Shown piece by piece: positions 34,747-43,770 of a stretch of DNA of 57,424 bases. This DNA is from Microbispora amethystogenes. Its GTDB lineage: Bacteria; Actinomycetota; Actinomycetes; Streptosporangiales; Streptosporangiaceae. Below the pieces are notes generated by a model, which was not told the origin of the DNA, made no database searches, and was given only the letters and a program-made list of their open reading frames with translations. Each line of letters starts with the position of its first letter. Within the stretch, counting starts at the first letter, position 1. The stretch spans positions 1 through 57,424 of the forward strand of contig NZ_BOOB01000005.1 in NCBI RefSeq assembly GCF_016863015.1. Reading direction: 5' to 3'. The position numbers and the translations under genes are program-made.

Positions 34747-37032
34747 TCAGAGCTTCTCGATGGGCGCGTAGGCGAGCAGCAGGGTCTTCTCGCCGTCCCC
34801 ACCGAAGTCGATCTTCACTCGGGTCTTCTCGGCGACGCCGTCCACGCTGACGACCGTGCCCAGCCCGAAGCTGTCGTGGGTGACGCGGTCGCCGGGCGAC
34901 AGGCTCGGCACCTGGCGGCCGCCCGCCTTCGGCGCCGGCGCCGTACGCGCGGAGGGGCGGGAGGTCGCGGCCGACCAGGCGGTCTTGCCGGGGTCGCCGC
35001 GCCACTCGACCAGGTCGCCCGGCACCTCCGACAGGAAGCGCGAGGCCGGGTTGAACGACGGCGCCCCCCACGACGACCGCACCGCCGAGCGGGACAGGTA
35101 GAGCCGCTGCATGGCGCGGGTGATGCCGACGTACGCCAGCCTGCGCTCCTCCTCCAGTTCCTTCGGGTCGCTCAGCGAGCGCATGTGGGGGAAGACGCCG
35201 TCCTCCATGCCCGTGAGGAACACCACCGGGAACTCCAGGCCCTTGGCGGTGTGCAGGGTCATCAGCGTGACCACCCCGCCGTGCTCGCCGGTCTCGGGAG
35301 CGCGGTCGCCCGGGGGGACGACCCCCGCGTTCCCGCCCGGGATCTGGTCGGCGTCGGCGACCAGCGAGACCTGCTCCAGGAAGTCGACGAGCGTGCCCTC
35401 CGGGTTGGCCTCCTCGAACTCGGCGGCCACCGAGATCAGCTCGTTGAGGTTCTCCAGGCGGCTCTCGTCCTGCGGGTCGCCCGAGGTCTCCAGCTCCGTG
35501 CGGTAGCCGGTGACGCGGAGCACCTCCTCCGCGAGGTCGGACAGCGGAAGCTCCTTGGCCCGGAGTTCCTCCAGCATCGCGACGAAGTCCCTGATCGCGT
35601 TGAGCGACCGGGTGGCCAGTCCCGGAGCCTCACCGGCCCGGCGCAGCCCGTCCCAGAAGCCGATGCGCTCCCGGTTCGCGAAGGCCTCGACCATCGCCTC
35701 GGCCCGGTCGCCGATGCCGCGCTTGGGCACGTTGAGGACCCGCCGCAGCGACACCGTGTCGTTCGGGTTGGCCAGGACCCGCAGGTAGGCGAGCAGGTCC
35801 TTGACCTCCTTGCGCTCGTAGAAGCGCACCCCGCCCACGACCTTGTACGGCAGGCCGGTGCGGATGAAGATCTCCTCGAAGACGCGGGACGCGGCGTTCG
35901 TACGGTAGAAGATCGCCACGTCGCCCGGGGTGACGTCGTGGTCGTCGCAGAGGCGGTCGATCTCCTGCGCGACGAACATGGCCTCGTCGTGCTCGTTGTC
36001 GGCCGCGTAGCCGATGATCTTCGATCCCGCGCCCTGGTCGGACCACAGGTTCTTCGGCTTGCGGCCCTCGTTGCGTGAGATGACCGAGTTGGCGGCGTTC
36101 AGGATCGTCTGCGTGGAGCGGTAGTTCTGCTCCAGCAGGATCGTCCGGGCGTCCGGGTAGTCGCGCTCGAACTCCAGGATGTTGCGGATCGTCGCGCCGC
36201 GGAAAGCGTAGATCGACTGGTCGGCGTCGCCGACCACGACCAGCTCGGCGGGCTCGACGCCCTCGCGCACCACGTCGCCGTCGGCGGTGCGCACCTCGGG
36301 CCGCCCGACCAGCTCGCGGATCAGCGTGTACTGCGCGTGGTTGGTGTCCTGGTACTCGTCGACCATCACGTGCCGGAACCTGCGCCGGTAGTGCTCGGCC
36401 ACCTCGGGGAAGAGCTGGAACAACGTGACCGTCAGCATGATCAGGTCGTCGAAGTCCATCGCGCCGGCCTCGGTGAGCCGCCGCTGGTAGGTGCGGTAGG
36501 CCTCGGCGAGCGTGCGCTCCAGGTGGGTCGACGCCCGGTCGGCCGCCGTCTCGTAGTCGATCAGCTCGTTCTTGAAGTTGCTGACCTGGGCCGAGAACGA
36601 CCGCGGCGGGTAGCGCTTGGGATCGAGGTCGAGCTCGCGGCAGACCATCGCCATCAGCCGCTGGGAGTCGGCCTGGTCGTAGATCGAGAAGCTGGAGGTG
36701 AAGCCCAGCCGCTTGGCCTCGCGCCGCAGGATCCGCACGCAGGCGCTGTGGAACGTCATCACCCACATCGCCCTGGACCTCGGGCCGATCAGCTTGTCGA
36801 CCCGCTCCTTCATCTCGCGGGCGGCCTTGTTGGTGAAGGTGATCGCGAGGATCTCCCCCGGCTGGACGCCGCGTTCCGCCAGCAGGTAGGCGATGCGGTG
36901 GGTCAGCACCCGGGTCTTCCCGGAGCCCGCCCCCGCGACGATCAGCAGGGGGCTGCCCTGGTGGGTCACGGCGTCCCGCTGCTGCGGGTTGAGGCCGTCG
37001 AGCAAGGGATGGGTGGCGGCTCCGATGGACAC
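34747..37032 (-). CDS. pcrA: ATP-dependent DNA helicase PcrA/UvrD
   Basis: Superfamily 1A 3'-5' helicase of 761 residues used in nucleotide excision repair and in clearing RecA or stalled replication. Motifs in order: LNPQQRDAVTHQ (Q motif), GAGSGKTRVL (Walker A), TFTNKAAREMKERV, VDEYQDTN (Walker B), GDADQSIYAFRGA, EQNYRSTQTILNAAN, VVTLMTLHTAKGLEFPVVF, EERRLAYVGITRA. The C-terminus has the PcrA-type RNA polymerase-interacting Tudor-like element (GDRVTHDSFGLGTVVSVDG). GTG at 37032 is chosen over the ATG at 37083, whose extra 17 residues are not family-like. Confidence 0.95.
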   Translation of the reverse strand: MSIGAATHPLLDGLNPQQRDAVTHQGSPLLIVAGAGSGKTRVLTHRIAYLLAERGVQPGEILAITFTNKAAREMKERVDKLIGPRSRAMWVMTFHSACVRILRREAKRLGFTSSFSIYDQADSQRLMAMVCRELDLDPKRYPPRSFSAQVSNFKNELIDYETAADRASTHLERTLAEAYRTYQRRLTEAGAMDFDDLIMLTVTLFQLFPEVAEHYRRRFRHVMVDEYQDTNHAQYTLIRELVGRPEVRTADGDVVREGVEPAELVVVGDADQSIYAFRGATIRNILEFERDYPDARTILLEQNYRSTQTILNAANSVISRNEGRKPKNLWSDQGAGSKIIGYAADNEHDEAMFVAQEIDRLCDDHDVTPGDVAIFYRTNAASRVFEEIFIRTGLPYKVVGGVRFYERKEVKDLLAYLRVLANPNDTVSLRRVLNVPKRGIGDRAEAMVEAFANRERIGFWDGLRRAGEAPGLATRSLNAIRDFVAMLEELRAKELPLSDLAEEVLRVTGYRTELETSGDPQDESRLENLNELISVAAEFEEANPEGTLVDFLEQVSLVADADQIPGGNAGVVPPGDRAPETGEHGGVVTLMTLHTAKGLEFPVVFLTGMEDGVFPHMRSLSDPKELEEERRLAYVGITRAMQRLYLSRSAVRSSWGAPSFNPASRFLSEVPGDLVEWRGDPGKTAWSAATSRPSARTAPAPKAGGRQVPSLSPGDRVTHDSFGLGTVVSVDGVAEKTRVKIDFGGDGEKTLLLAYAPIEKL

Positions 37033-37124
37033 GTCCCTAGGGTATGACCGCCCACCGACATCCGGAGCCCACTCACCCGGCAAGTCCCGTTTAAGGTAAT
37101 TGCCGGACCATGAGGAGGTTGCCC

Positions 37125-37844
37125 GTGCTGGACGAGGCGGATATCCGCAAAGTGCTGGTCGTCGTCGCGCACCCCGACGACATCGACTTCGGCGGGGCGG
37201 GAACGGTCGCCAGGCTGACCGAGGCGGGGGCCGAAGTGGTGTACTGCCTGGTCACCGATGGCGACGCGGGCGGGTTCGACCGTCTCGTGGACAACGGCGG
37301 AATGGCTGCGCTGCGCCGGGCCGAGCAGACGGCGGCGGCCAAGTGCGTGGGCGTCGGCGACCTGCGCTTCCTGGGATACCAAGATGGCATGGTCGAGCAG
37401 ACGCTCGGCCTGCGCCGCGACATCACGCGGGTGATCCGCCAGGTGCGGCCGGACCTGGTCATCACCTCGTCCCCCGACCGCAACTACGAGCGGCTCGGGC
37501 CGAGCCACCCCGACCACCGGGCCGTCGGCGGCGCCACCCTCGACGCCGTCTATCCCGACGCCCGCAACCCGTACGCCTTCCCCGAACTGCTCACCGACGA
37601 GGGCCTGGAGGCCTGGACTGTGCGCGAGGTCTGGCTGAGCGGCGGGACGGCCACGAACCACTACGTCGACGTGACCTCCACCGTGGACCGGAAGATCGCC
37701 GCCCTCCGCGCCCACGAGAGCCAGACCTCGCACATCCCCGACCTCGACAGCATGATCAAGGGCTGGCTCTCCGCCAACGCGGCCGCCGCGGGCCTCCCCG
37801 AGGGCTCGTACGCCGAAGCGTTCCAGCGGGTCGCCACCGCCTGA
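37125..37844 (+). CDS. PIG-L family N-acetylglucosaminyl-type deacetylase
   Basis: A 239-residue zinc-dependent deacetylase of the LmbE/PIG-L fold. VVAHPDDIDFGGAG supplies His-Asp-Asp zinc/catalytic residues, and GPSHPDHRAVG the third ligand. MshB and Mca of mycothiol metabolism belong to this fold, but the sequence is a shorter generic member, and its substrate cannot be named. GTG at 37125 follows AGGAGG by 6 nt; an ATG at 37110 overlaps that ribosome site. It is divergent from pcrA. Confidence 0.85.
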   Translation: MLDEADIRKVLVVVAHPDDIDFGGAGTVARLTEAGAEVVYCLVTDGDAGGFDRLVDNGGMAALRRAEQTAAAKCVGVGDLRFLGYQDGMVEQTLGLRRDITRVIRQVRPDLVITSSPDRNYERLGPSHPDHRAVGGATLDAVYPDARNPYAFPELLTDEGLEAWTVREVWLSGGTATNHYVDVTSTVDRKIAALRAHESQTSHIPDLDSMIKGWLSANAAAAGLPEGSYAEAFQRVATA

Positions 37845-37911
37845 GCAAAGCGTCACAAGCGGGTCGTCACACGCGGGTCGTCGCAGGCGGGTCGGCACAA
37901 GCGGAGGGCGG

Positions 37912-37939
37912 CGGATCTCCACCCGGGGGTGGAGATCCG
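37912..37939. terminator. Near-continuous 28-bp inverted repeat after the PIG-L gene
   Basis: Perfect 13-bp arms (37912-37924 and 37927-37939) with a 2-nt centre, 67 bp past the stop. As RNA it makes a strong hairpin; as DNA it could be an operator for the next operon. Direct repeats of CGGGTCGTC/CGGGTCGGC type precede it. Confidence 0.5.
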
Positions 37940-38033
37940 GCCGGTCTCCACCTCGGCCTCTCCCTTCTTCTCCCCCCGCTTCTCCACCCCGGCGCCGATC
38001 CGGTCCGGGCCCGCTCTCCGTACGGTCTGACGC

Positions 38034-38528
38034 ATGGAAAAAGCGCAGATCATCGTCGTCGCCCTCGCCGCCATCGCCTTCGTGATCTACCGGCAGACGA
38101 CGCCGCGACCGGCCGCCAGGCGGGCCGGCCTGATCATCTCCGTGGCGTTGATCCTGGGTGGTCTCGCCTCCGACGGCGCGGCGCTGGTGGACCCGCTCCA
38201 CCCGGTGCTCGCCGTCACCCTGCTCGTCTCGGGCCTGCTCGTGGCGGCGGGACTCGGCGCGCTGCGCGCGACGACCACCCGGGTGTGGCGCGACCCGCAC
38301 GGCGTCGCCTGGTCCCAGGGCACGGGCCTGACACTGCTCGCCTGGGCGGGCTCCATCGCCGCCCGGATCGCGATGACGGCCCTGACCGCCCTGCTCGGCG
38401 TCGCCACGTCGCAGGGCTCCATCCTCGTGTTCGTCGGGGTGACCCTCGGCGTCCAGTTCCTGATCGTCGCCAGGCGCGCGAACGCCCTCCCCGGCGCCGC
38501 CGTCCCGGACGCGTACGCCGCCCGCTAA
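38034..38528 (+). CDS. Four-span membrane protein, DUF1453/CcdC-like
   Basis: A 164-residue protein with segments IIVVALAAIAFVIYR, AGLIISVALILGGLAS, AVTLLVSGLLVAAGLGAL and MTALTALLGVATS/ILVFVGVTLGVQFLIVA. The YRQTTPRPAARR and TTTRVWRDPHGVAWSQGT loops recall DUF1453 (CcdC-like) proteins. No Shine-Dalgarno is evident before the ATG, so it may be leaderless. It is 9 bp upstream of the sensor kinase gene and probably in its operon. Role unknown. Confidence 0.65.
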   Translation: MEKAQIIVVALAAIAFVIYRQTTPRPAARRAGLIISVALILGGLASDGAALVDPLHPVLAVTLLVSGLLVAAGLGALRATTTRVWRDPHGVAWSQGTGLTLLAWAGSIAARIAMTALTALLGVATSQGSILVFVGVTLGVQFLIVARRANALPGAAVPDAYAAR

Positions 38529-38537
38529 CGTCGGGAC

Positions 38538-39788
38538 GTGCCCATTCGTGACCGTCCGCGCCGCTCCGGCCGTGACCGGCGAAGCCCGGAGGGCTCCCTG
38601 CCTCCCACCCCCGCACGAGCCCCCGCCCCCGCACAGGGCCCGGACCGCTCCGCCTCCGCCCGCAGGAACGCCGTCGCAGGCGTGTGCCTCCGGGCGGCGG
38701 TGATCGCGATGCTGGTCGCCGGGGAGGCGACCTCCCCGCCGGGCTTCGGCCTGACGGGCGAGCGCCTCGGCGTCACCCTGCTGACGATCGCGGCCTCCGT
38801 CGCCCTGGCCCTGACGATCGTCTCCCGGCTGCCGGTCGCCCTCCCCCGGCGGTGGGACAAGGCGGTCGTCGAGGCCGTTTTCATCGGCCTCGTCATCGTG
38901 CTGAGCATCGTCCTCGACGCCGTGTCCCACGCGGGCCCCGCGGTCGGCGTGCTCATGTTCGGCGTCGGGGCGGCGGCCGCGCGGCACCCGCTCAGGCGCT
39001 CGCTGCCGCTCCTGCTGCTGGCTCTGGCGAGCCTGGCGGCGGTCTTCTCGGGCATGCTGCCGGTCACGGAGCTGACAGGGGCCGCCGCCGGCGGGACCGA
39101 CCGCGGCCTCAGCCTGTGCGTCTCGGTCTGCGTGGTCTTCACCGTCGCGTACGCGATCAGGGAGCGCAGGGCCGCCACGGCCGCTCAGGCGGGTGAGGCC
39201 GTGCTGGCCGAACGCGCCCGGATCGCCCGGGAGATCCACGACATCCTCGCCCACTCCCTGTCGGCGCAGATCGTGCACCTGGAGGGCGCCCGGCTGCTGC
39301 TGCGGGCCGACCGGTCGCAGGAGGCGCTCGACCGGGTCGAACGCGCCCGCGAACTCGCCAAGAACGGCCTCGAGGAGGCCCGCAGGGCCGTGGCGGCGCT
39401 GCGGGACGACATGCCGCCGCTGCCCGCCGCGCTGGCGGCGCTGGCCGAGGACTTCCGCTCCTCCACGGGCAGGGAGTGCGGGCTCGACGTCCGCGGCCCC
39501 GAACGGCGCCTGCCGCCCGAGATCGAGCTCGCGATGATCCGTACCGCCCAGGAGGCGGTCACGAACGTGCGGCGGCACGCGCCCGGCTCCCCCGCCGCCG
39601 TACGGCTGAGCTTCCGCGACGGCGAGTGCGAGCTGGAGGTCGTCAACCCCCCGAGTGCCGAGCCCGGGACGCCTGGAGGAGGATACGGACTCGTGGGCAT
39701 GCGCGAACGGGCCGAGCTTCTCGGCGGCACGCTGGAGGCCGGCTCCACCGGGGACGGCTTCCTGGTGCGGTTGCGGGTGCCGGCGTGA
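38538..39788 (+). CDS. NarL-type sensor histidine kinase
   Basis: A 416-residue membrane kinase. About five membrane segments occupy residues 45-205, ending with an ERRAATAAQAGEAVLAERAR linker. The HisKA_3 dimerisation box is AREIHDILAHSLSAQIVHLE (phospho-acceptor His near 234), followed by an HATPase_c domain with AQEAVTNVRRHAPGSPAAV (N box) and GGYGLVGMRERAELLGGTL (G box). GTG start. The stop overlaps the downstream response regulator start by 4 bp. There is no periplasmic sensor domain, so it likely senses the membrane or an accessory protein such as the one at 38034. Confidence 0.88.
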   Translation: MPIRDRPRRSGRDRRSPEGSLPPTPARAPAPAQGPDRSASARRNAVAGVCLRAAVIAMLVAGEATSPPGFGLTGERLGVTLLTIAASVALALTIVSRLPVALPRRWDKAVVEAVFIGLVIVLSIVLDAVSHAGPAVGVLMFGVGAAAARHPLRRSLPLLLLALASLAAVFSGMLPVTELTGAAAGGTDRGLSLCVSVCVVFTVAYAIRERRAATAAQAGEAVLAERARIAREIHDILAHSLSAQIVHLEGARLLLRADRSQEALDRVERARELAKNGLEEARRAVAALRDDMPPLPAALAALAEDFRSSTGRECGLDVRGPERRLPPEIELAMIRTAQEAVTNVRRHAPGSPAAVRLSFRDGECELEVVNPPSAEPGTPGGGYGLVGMRERAELLGGTLEAGSTGDGFLVRLRVPA

Positions 39789-40543
39789 CCGCCCGCGTTC
39801 TCGTGGTCGACGACCAGGCCGTGGTACGCGACGGGCTCGTCCTGCTGCTGGGCCTGCTGCCGGAGATCGAGGTGGTGGGATCGGCCTCCGACGGCGAGAC
39901 CGCGCTCCGCATGGTCGCCGGTCACCGGCCGGACGTCGTGCTCATGGACCTGCGCATGCCCCGGATGAACGGGGTGGAGGCCACCCGCAGGATCCGCGCC
40001 GAGTTCCCCGGCACCCAGGTGGTGGTGCTCACGACGTACACCGACGACGAGTCGGTCTTCGCCGCGCTGCGGGCCGGGGCACGCGGCTTCCTCACCAAGA
40101 GCGCGGACGCCGAGGAGATCGCCCGCGCCGTGGCCGCGGTCATGAACGGCGACGCCCGGCTCGACCCCGGCGTGCAGAGCCGCCTGCTGAGCACCGTCAC
40201 CGGTGACGTCGCGGGTGACATCGCGGGTGGTGCCACAGGTCACGCCACCACCCCGCCGCCCGCGCCGTCGCGAAGGCGGTCCCGCGAAGTGTCCGAACCG
40301 GCGCCGCCCGGGGACCCGGCTCCCGGCCCGCCGCCGGACGGGCTGACCCGGCGCGAGGCCGAGGTCCTGCGGCTCGTCGCACGCGGCCTGTCGAACGCCG
40401 AGATCGCCGCCACGCTCTTCGTCAGCGAGGCCACGGTCAAGACGCACATCAACAACCTCTTCGCCAAGGCAGGTCTCCGCGACCGCGCCCAGGCGGTCGC
40501 GTACGCCTACCGGACCGGCCTCGCCCGTCCCGGCGACGCCTGA
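39785..40543 (+). CDS. LuxR/NarL-family response regulator
   Basis: A 252-residue regulator: receiver domain 1-120 with DD9-10, phospho-acceptor Asp55 (VVLMDLRMP), Thr and Lys (TTYTD, FLTKSAD); and a C-terminal GerE-type HTH (LTRREAEVLRLVARGLSNAE, EATVKTHINNLFAKAGLRDR). Between them lies an unusually long Gly/Ala/Pro linker of about 50 residues (roughly 139-188). GTG start in a 4-bp overlap with the kinase gene, so they are a cognate pair. The last 37 bp overlap the converging CPBP protease gene. Confidence 0.9.
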   Translation: MTARVLVVDDQAVVRDGLVLLLGLLPEIEVVGSASDGETALRMVAGHRPDVVLMDLRMPRMNGVEATRRIRAEFPGTQVVVLTTYTDDESVFAALRAGARGFLTKSADAEEIARAVAAVMNGDARLDPGVQSRLLSTVTGDVAGDIAGGATGHATTPPPAPSRRRSREVSEPAPPGDPAPGPPPDGLTRREAEVLRLVARGLSNAEIAATLFVSEATVKTHINNLFAKAGLRDRAQAVAYAYRTGLARPGDA

Positions 40544-41346
40544 TCCCGGCCGGCCGGGCCGACTCGGCGGTCGTCCAGACGGCGTGCCACCCGGGCGGCG
40601 GCGTAGCCGAGGGAGTTCGTCGCCACGTGCAGCAGCGCGGGGGCGAGCAGGCCGGCGCGGTGGCGCAGCCCGTGGAACACCAGCCCCGCCAGCGCGGTGG
40701 ACGCCACCGTCCCCGCCACCAGCCGTCCCGCCTCCACACCGCCCCGGCGACCGGCGCCCAGGGCGGGGTCCTCCCCCGCCGCCAGGCGTCCCGCCTCGGA
40801 ACCGCCCGGGCGCGCGTCACCCAGGGCGGGGTCCTCTCCTGCCGCCAGGCGTCCGAGGGCGGGGTTGGCCCGGGCCATGTCGAGCGCGGGCAGCACGTGC
40901 CACAGCCCGAACAGCGCGGCCGACGCGGCGACCGCCGTACGCGTGGGCAGGACCCGGCCGAGCAGGGCCGGAAGCACGCCGCGGAAACCGACCTCCTCCA
41001 GCAGCACGGTCCCGAGAGGCACCTGGACCAGGGCCTCCTCCAGCACCCGGCGGCGCGACAGCGCCAGCGCCCGCTGGTCGAGGAACAGCGGCCGGGTGCG
41101 GGGCAACGCCACCCCGGCGGCGTACCCGGCGGCGACGGCGGCGGCGAGCGCACCGCCGGTCGCGGCACCCGCGCGGGCGCCCCGGAAGCCCAGCTCATGC
41201 CAGCTCAGCCCCTCCCGCCGGGCGATCAGCAGGAGCGCGCCGGTCGCGGCGGCCGACGTCAGCGGGGCCCAGCGCCGGACGACGCGGTTGTTGAGCAGGT
41301 TCGCCACGGCGAGCACGCCGAGACCCGTCGCGATCGTCCGCCTCAC
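40507..41346 (-). CDS. CPBP-family intramembrane metalloprotease
   Basis: A 279-residue membrane protein of the CPBP (Abi/CAAX-like) family. Active-site motifs are LLEEVGFRGVLPAL (EExxxR), FGLWHVLP and the C-terminal HVATNSLGY. Between the second and third motifs lies an extra loop made of two near-identical 21-residue units, GRLAAGEDPALG plus 9 residues, a lineage-specific expansion. Members can process prenylated peptides or act in bacteriocin self-immunity; function here is unknown. The 3' end overlaps the converging response regulator gene by 37 bp. Confidence 0.82.
   Translation of the reverse strand: MRRTIATGLGVLAVANLLNNRVVRRWAPLTSAAATGALLLIARREGLSWHELGFRGARAGAATGGALAAAVAAGYAAGVALPRTRPLFLDQRALALSRRRVLEEALVQVPLGTVLLEEVGFRGVLPALLGRVLPTRTAVAASAALFGLWHVLPALDMARANPALGRLAAGEDPALGDARPGGSEAGRLAAGEDPALGAGRRGGVEAGRLVAGTVASTALAGLVFHGLRHRAGLLAPALLHVATNSLGYAAARVARRLDDRRVGPAGRDQASPGRARPVR
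40726..40851. repeat. 63-bp tandem duplication inside the CPBP gene
   Basis: Two units of 63 bp, in frame, encode GRLAAGEDPALGDARPGGSE and GRLAAGEDPALGAGRRGGVE; a partial third unit begins GRLVAG. The central 36 bp are almost identical. Confidence 0.75.
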
Positions 41347-41506
41347 GCCGTCCCTCTCACGTCGCCCATCTCACGCCGTTCGCTCCGCCTTCGCACGTGC
41401 CCCGCCGCCTCGTCGCGCCACATCGAGAACTACCACGTCATCGCCCGCCGCATCGCGCCGTCCGGACGGCATGCCGGAACGCCCGGGCGACGGTACGGGG
41501 CCGGGG

Positions 41507-42196
41507 TCAGCAGGCCCCCACGCCCTCGTTGTAGCCCTGGGCGAAGTATCCCTGGCGCTTTTCCGGGGTGCCGTGGGCGTCCGGCGCCCACCAGGCGTCG
41601 GTGGGGTCGCCCGCCGCTTCGAGGTTGACGAGCAGTTCCTCCTCGTCGCCCTGTTCGGCCTGCAGTGCCCGCGCCTGGATGAGGCCGCTCAGCGCGGCCC
41701 CCGCGTAGCAGTCGGCCTGAAGCTCCCGCTCCACGTTGTAGCGGAAGTCGTCCACAAGCTGGGCCTGGACGGCGTGCCCCAGTTCGTGCGGGATCACCAC
41801 GTAGACCGCGCCGTCGCCCATCTGGTCGTACATCGCCTTCAGCCAGGCGGCGTCGTAGGCGACGAAGTGCCCGTACGGGCAGTAGAAGGCGTTCTCCGGC
41901 ACGGCCGGCTGCCCGCCGCAGTCGGGGCCGCCGTTCCCCTCGTACGCGACGAAGCGGGTGATCGGGCGGTAGGTCTCCCCGCTCTGGCGGAAGCGGTCCG
42001 CCCAGAACCACTCGGTGAGGCACCGGGCGAGCTTCACGTCGCCGGGGAAGTCGTCGCCGTTGCCCCTGCACGGCGTCGCCCGGGACGCCGCGTCGCCCTG
42101 CTGCGCGCGGTCCGGCGGAGGAGACCCGGCGAGCGTGCCGCAGGACGCGACCAGGGTCACCAGGAGGAAGAACGCGGCGAACGCTCGACGGGTCAT
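41507..42196 (-). CDS. Lipoprotein neutral zinc metallopeptidase
   Basis: A 229-residue lipoprotein: MTRRAFAAFFLLVTLVASC with lipobox Cys19. The catalytic motif is IPHELGHAVQAQL (His137, Glu138, His141), with the third ligand in ERELQADCYAGAALS (Glu158), as in the putative neutral zinc metallopeptidase family PF04228 (YpfJ-like). Additional Cys (TPCRG, ARCLTEW, PDCGG, FYCPYG) could form disulfides outside the cell. It lies downstream of the GCS2-type gene on the same strand with a 57-bp gap. The frame extends upstream through that gap but without a plausible start. Confidence 0.85.
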   Translation of the reverse strand: MTRRAFAAFFLLVTLVASCGTLAGSPPPDRAQQGDAASRATPCRGNGDDFPGDVKLARCLTEWFWADRFRQSGETYRPITRFVAYEGNGGPDCGGQPAVPENAFYCPYGHFVAYDAAWLKAMYDQMGDGAVYVVIPHELGHAVQAQLVDDFRYNVERELQADCYAGAALSGLIQARALQAEQGDEEELLVNLEAAGDPTDAWWAPDAHGTPEKRQGYFAQGYNEGVGAC

Positions 42197-42252
42197 TCCA
42201 CTGCTAATACCCCAAATTCCGGGAAAAGTTCGCCAAAACTCACCGGTAGTGG

Positions 42253-43713
42253 TCACAAACTCCAGAGGTGCACGGGCTCGTTGGTGTGCATGTGCTCCAG
42301 GTAGCGCAGGGTCATCCGGCGCAGCGCCTCGTGGTCCCCGCCGAGCGCCCGGGCCGTCCTGACCTGCCAGTCCGCGCCCGTACGGCCGGTCACGCAGCGC
42401 CGCTCGATGATGCCGAGCAGCCGGTCGCGCTGGACCGGGTCGACCTCCCACAGGTCCAGCCCGTGATAGGCGAGGGGCAGCAGCCTCCGCAGGATCAGCT
42501 CGGCGGCGGGCACCTCCCCCAGGCCCGGCCAGTACAGGCGGGCGTCGAGGCCGTACCGCGCCGCGTTGCGGAGGTTGTCCTCGGCCGCGGCGAAGGACAT
42601 GCGCGACCACACGGGGCGTTCGGCCGACGGGAGCACCCGCATGAGCCCGTAGTAGAACGCCGCGTTGGCGGCGATGTCCGCGACCGTCGGCCCGGCCGGT
42701 AACACCCGGTTCTCCACCCGTAGGTGCGGGACGCCGCCGGCCACGTCGTAGACGGGGCGGTTCCAGCGGTAGACGGTGCCGTTGTGCAGCCGGAGCTCGT
42801 GCAGCCCGGGCACTCCGCCGTCGGCCAGGACCTGCCTCGGGTCCTCCTCCTCGCACAACGGCAGCAACGCGGGAAAGTAGCGGACGTTCTCCTCGAACAG
42901 GTCGAAGACCGAGGTGATCCACCGCTCCCCGAACCACACGCGGGGCCGCACGCCCTGCGCCTTCAGCTCCTCGGGGCGGGTGTCGGTGGCCTGCTCGAAC
43001 AGGCTGATCCTGGTCTCCCGCCACAGCTCCCTGCCGAACAGGAAGGGCGAGTTGGCCGCCACCGCCACCTGCGGGCCCGCGATGGCCTGGGCCGCGTTCC
43101 AGTGGTCGGCGAACTGCTCCGGGCTCACCTGCAGATGGAGCTGGACGCTCGTGCACGCCGCCTCGGGGGTGATGCTGTCGGCGTAGGTGTCGAGCACGTC
43201 GACGCCCTCGATGTGGAGGTGCAGGTCCTCGCCGCGGGCGGCGAAGATCTGCTCGTTCAGCAGCTTGTAGCGCGGGTTGGCCGACAGCGTCCCCTCGCTG
43301 ACGTCCGACTCGCGCAGCGTCGGCAGGATGCCGACCAGCATGAGCTGCCCGCCGACGCGCGCGGCCCGCTCCTGCCCGCGGTTGAGGCGGCGCCGTACGG
43401 ACTCCTCCAGCTGCCGGCTGCCGTCGCCGGACAGCACCTGCGGCGGCACGTTGATCTCGACGTTGAACTGGCCCAGCTCGGTGGCCCAGTCGGGCTCGGC
43501 GATCGCGGCCAGGACCTCGGCGTTCTTCATCGCCGGCTCGCCCCGCGCGTCGACCAGGTTCAGCTCGATCTCCAGGCCCATCAGCGGCCGTTCGAACTCG
43601 AACCGCGACCCCCGCAGCATCTCCGCGAGGACCTCCAGCGACAGCTTGACCTTCTCCCGGTAGCGACGGCGGTCCTCCCGGGTGAAGGACACGGAGGGTA
43701 CGTCACGGCCCAT
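42253..43713 (-). CDS. Glutamate-cysteine ligase family (GCS2-like) enzyme
   Basis: A 486-residue carboxylate-amine ligase. Features: LMGLEIELNLVDARGEPAMK, GQFNVEINVPPQVLSGDG, HLHIEGVDVLDTYADSITPE, TSVQLHLQVSPEQFADHWNA, ANSPFLFGRELWRETRISLF and LRVENRVLPAGPTVADIAAN. These match the large actinobacterial glutamate-cysteine ligase-like family rather than EgtA or MshC. As actinomycetes rely on mycothiol, the true product may be another gamma-glutamyl compound. ATG start with only a weak ribosome site. A response regulator gene lies upstream on the same strand. Confidence 0.82.
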   Translation of the reverse strand: MGRDVPSVSFTREDRRRYREKVKLSLEVLAEMLRGSRFEFERPLMGLEIELNLVDARGEPAMKNAEVLAAIAEPDWATELGQFNVEINVPPQVLSGDGSRQLEESVRRRLNRGQERAARVGGQLMLVGILPTLRESDVSEGTLSANPRYKLLNEQIFAARGEDLHLHIEGVDVLDTYADSITPEAACTSVQLHLQVSPEQFADHWNAAQAIAGPQVAVAANSPFLFGRELWRETRISLFEQATDTRPEELKAQGVRPRVWFGERWITSVFDLFEENVRYFPALLPLCEEEDPRQVLADGGVPGLHELRLHNGTVYRWNRPVYDVAGGVPHLRVENRVLPAGPTVADIAANAAFYYGLMRVLPSAERPVWSRMSFAAAEDNLRNAARYGLDARLYWPGLGEVPAAELILRRLLPLAYHGLDLWEVDPVQRDRLLGIIERRCVTGRTGADWQVRTARALGGDHEALRRMTLRYLEHMHTNEPVHLWSL

Positions 43714-43770
43714 GCCCGAAGCGTCGCACGCCGAGGGGTGATCACACCAGACGGGCCGACACAGAAGGGG

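Noticed and set aside
36966..39578. 870-codon open frame on the minus strand
   Set aside because: Arg/Gly/Ala-rich shadow frame across pcrA 5' end, PIG-L and the two-component genes, all of which have clear motifs; the frame has none.
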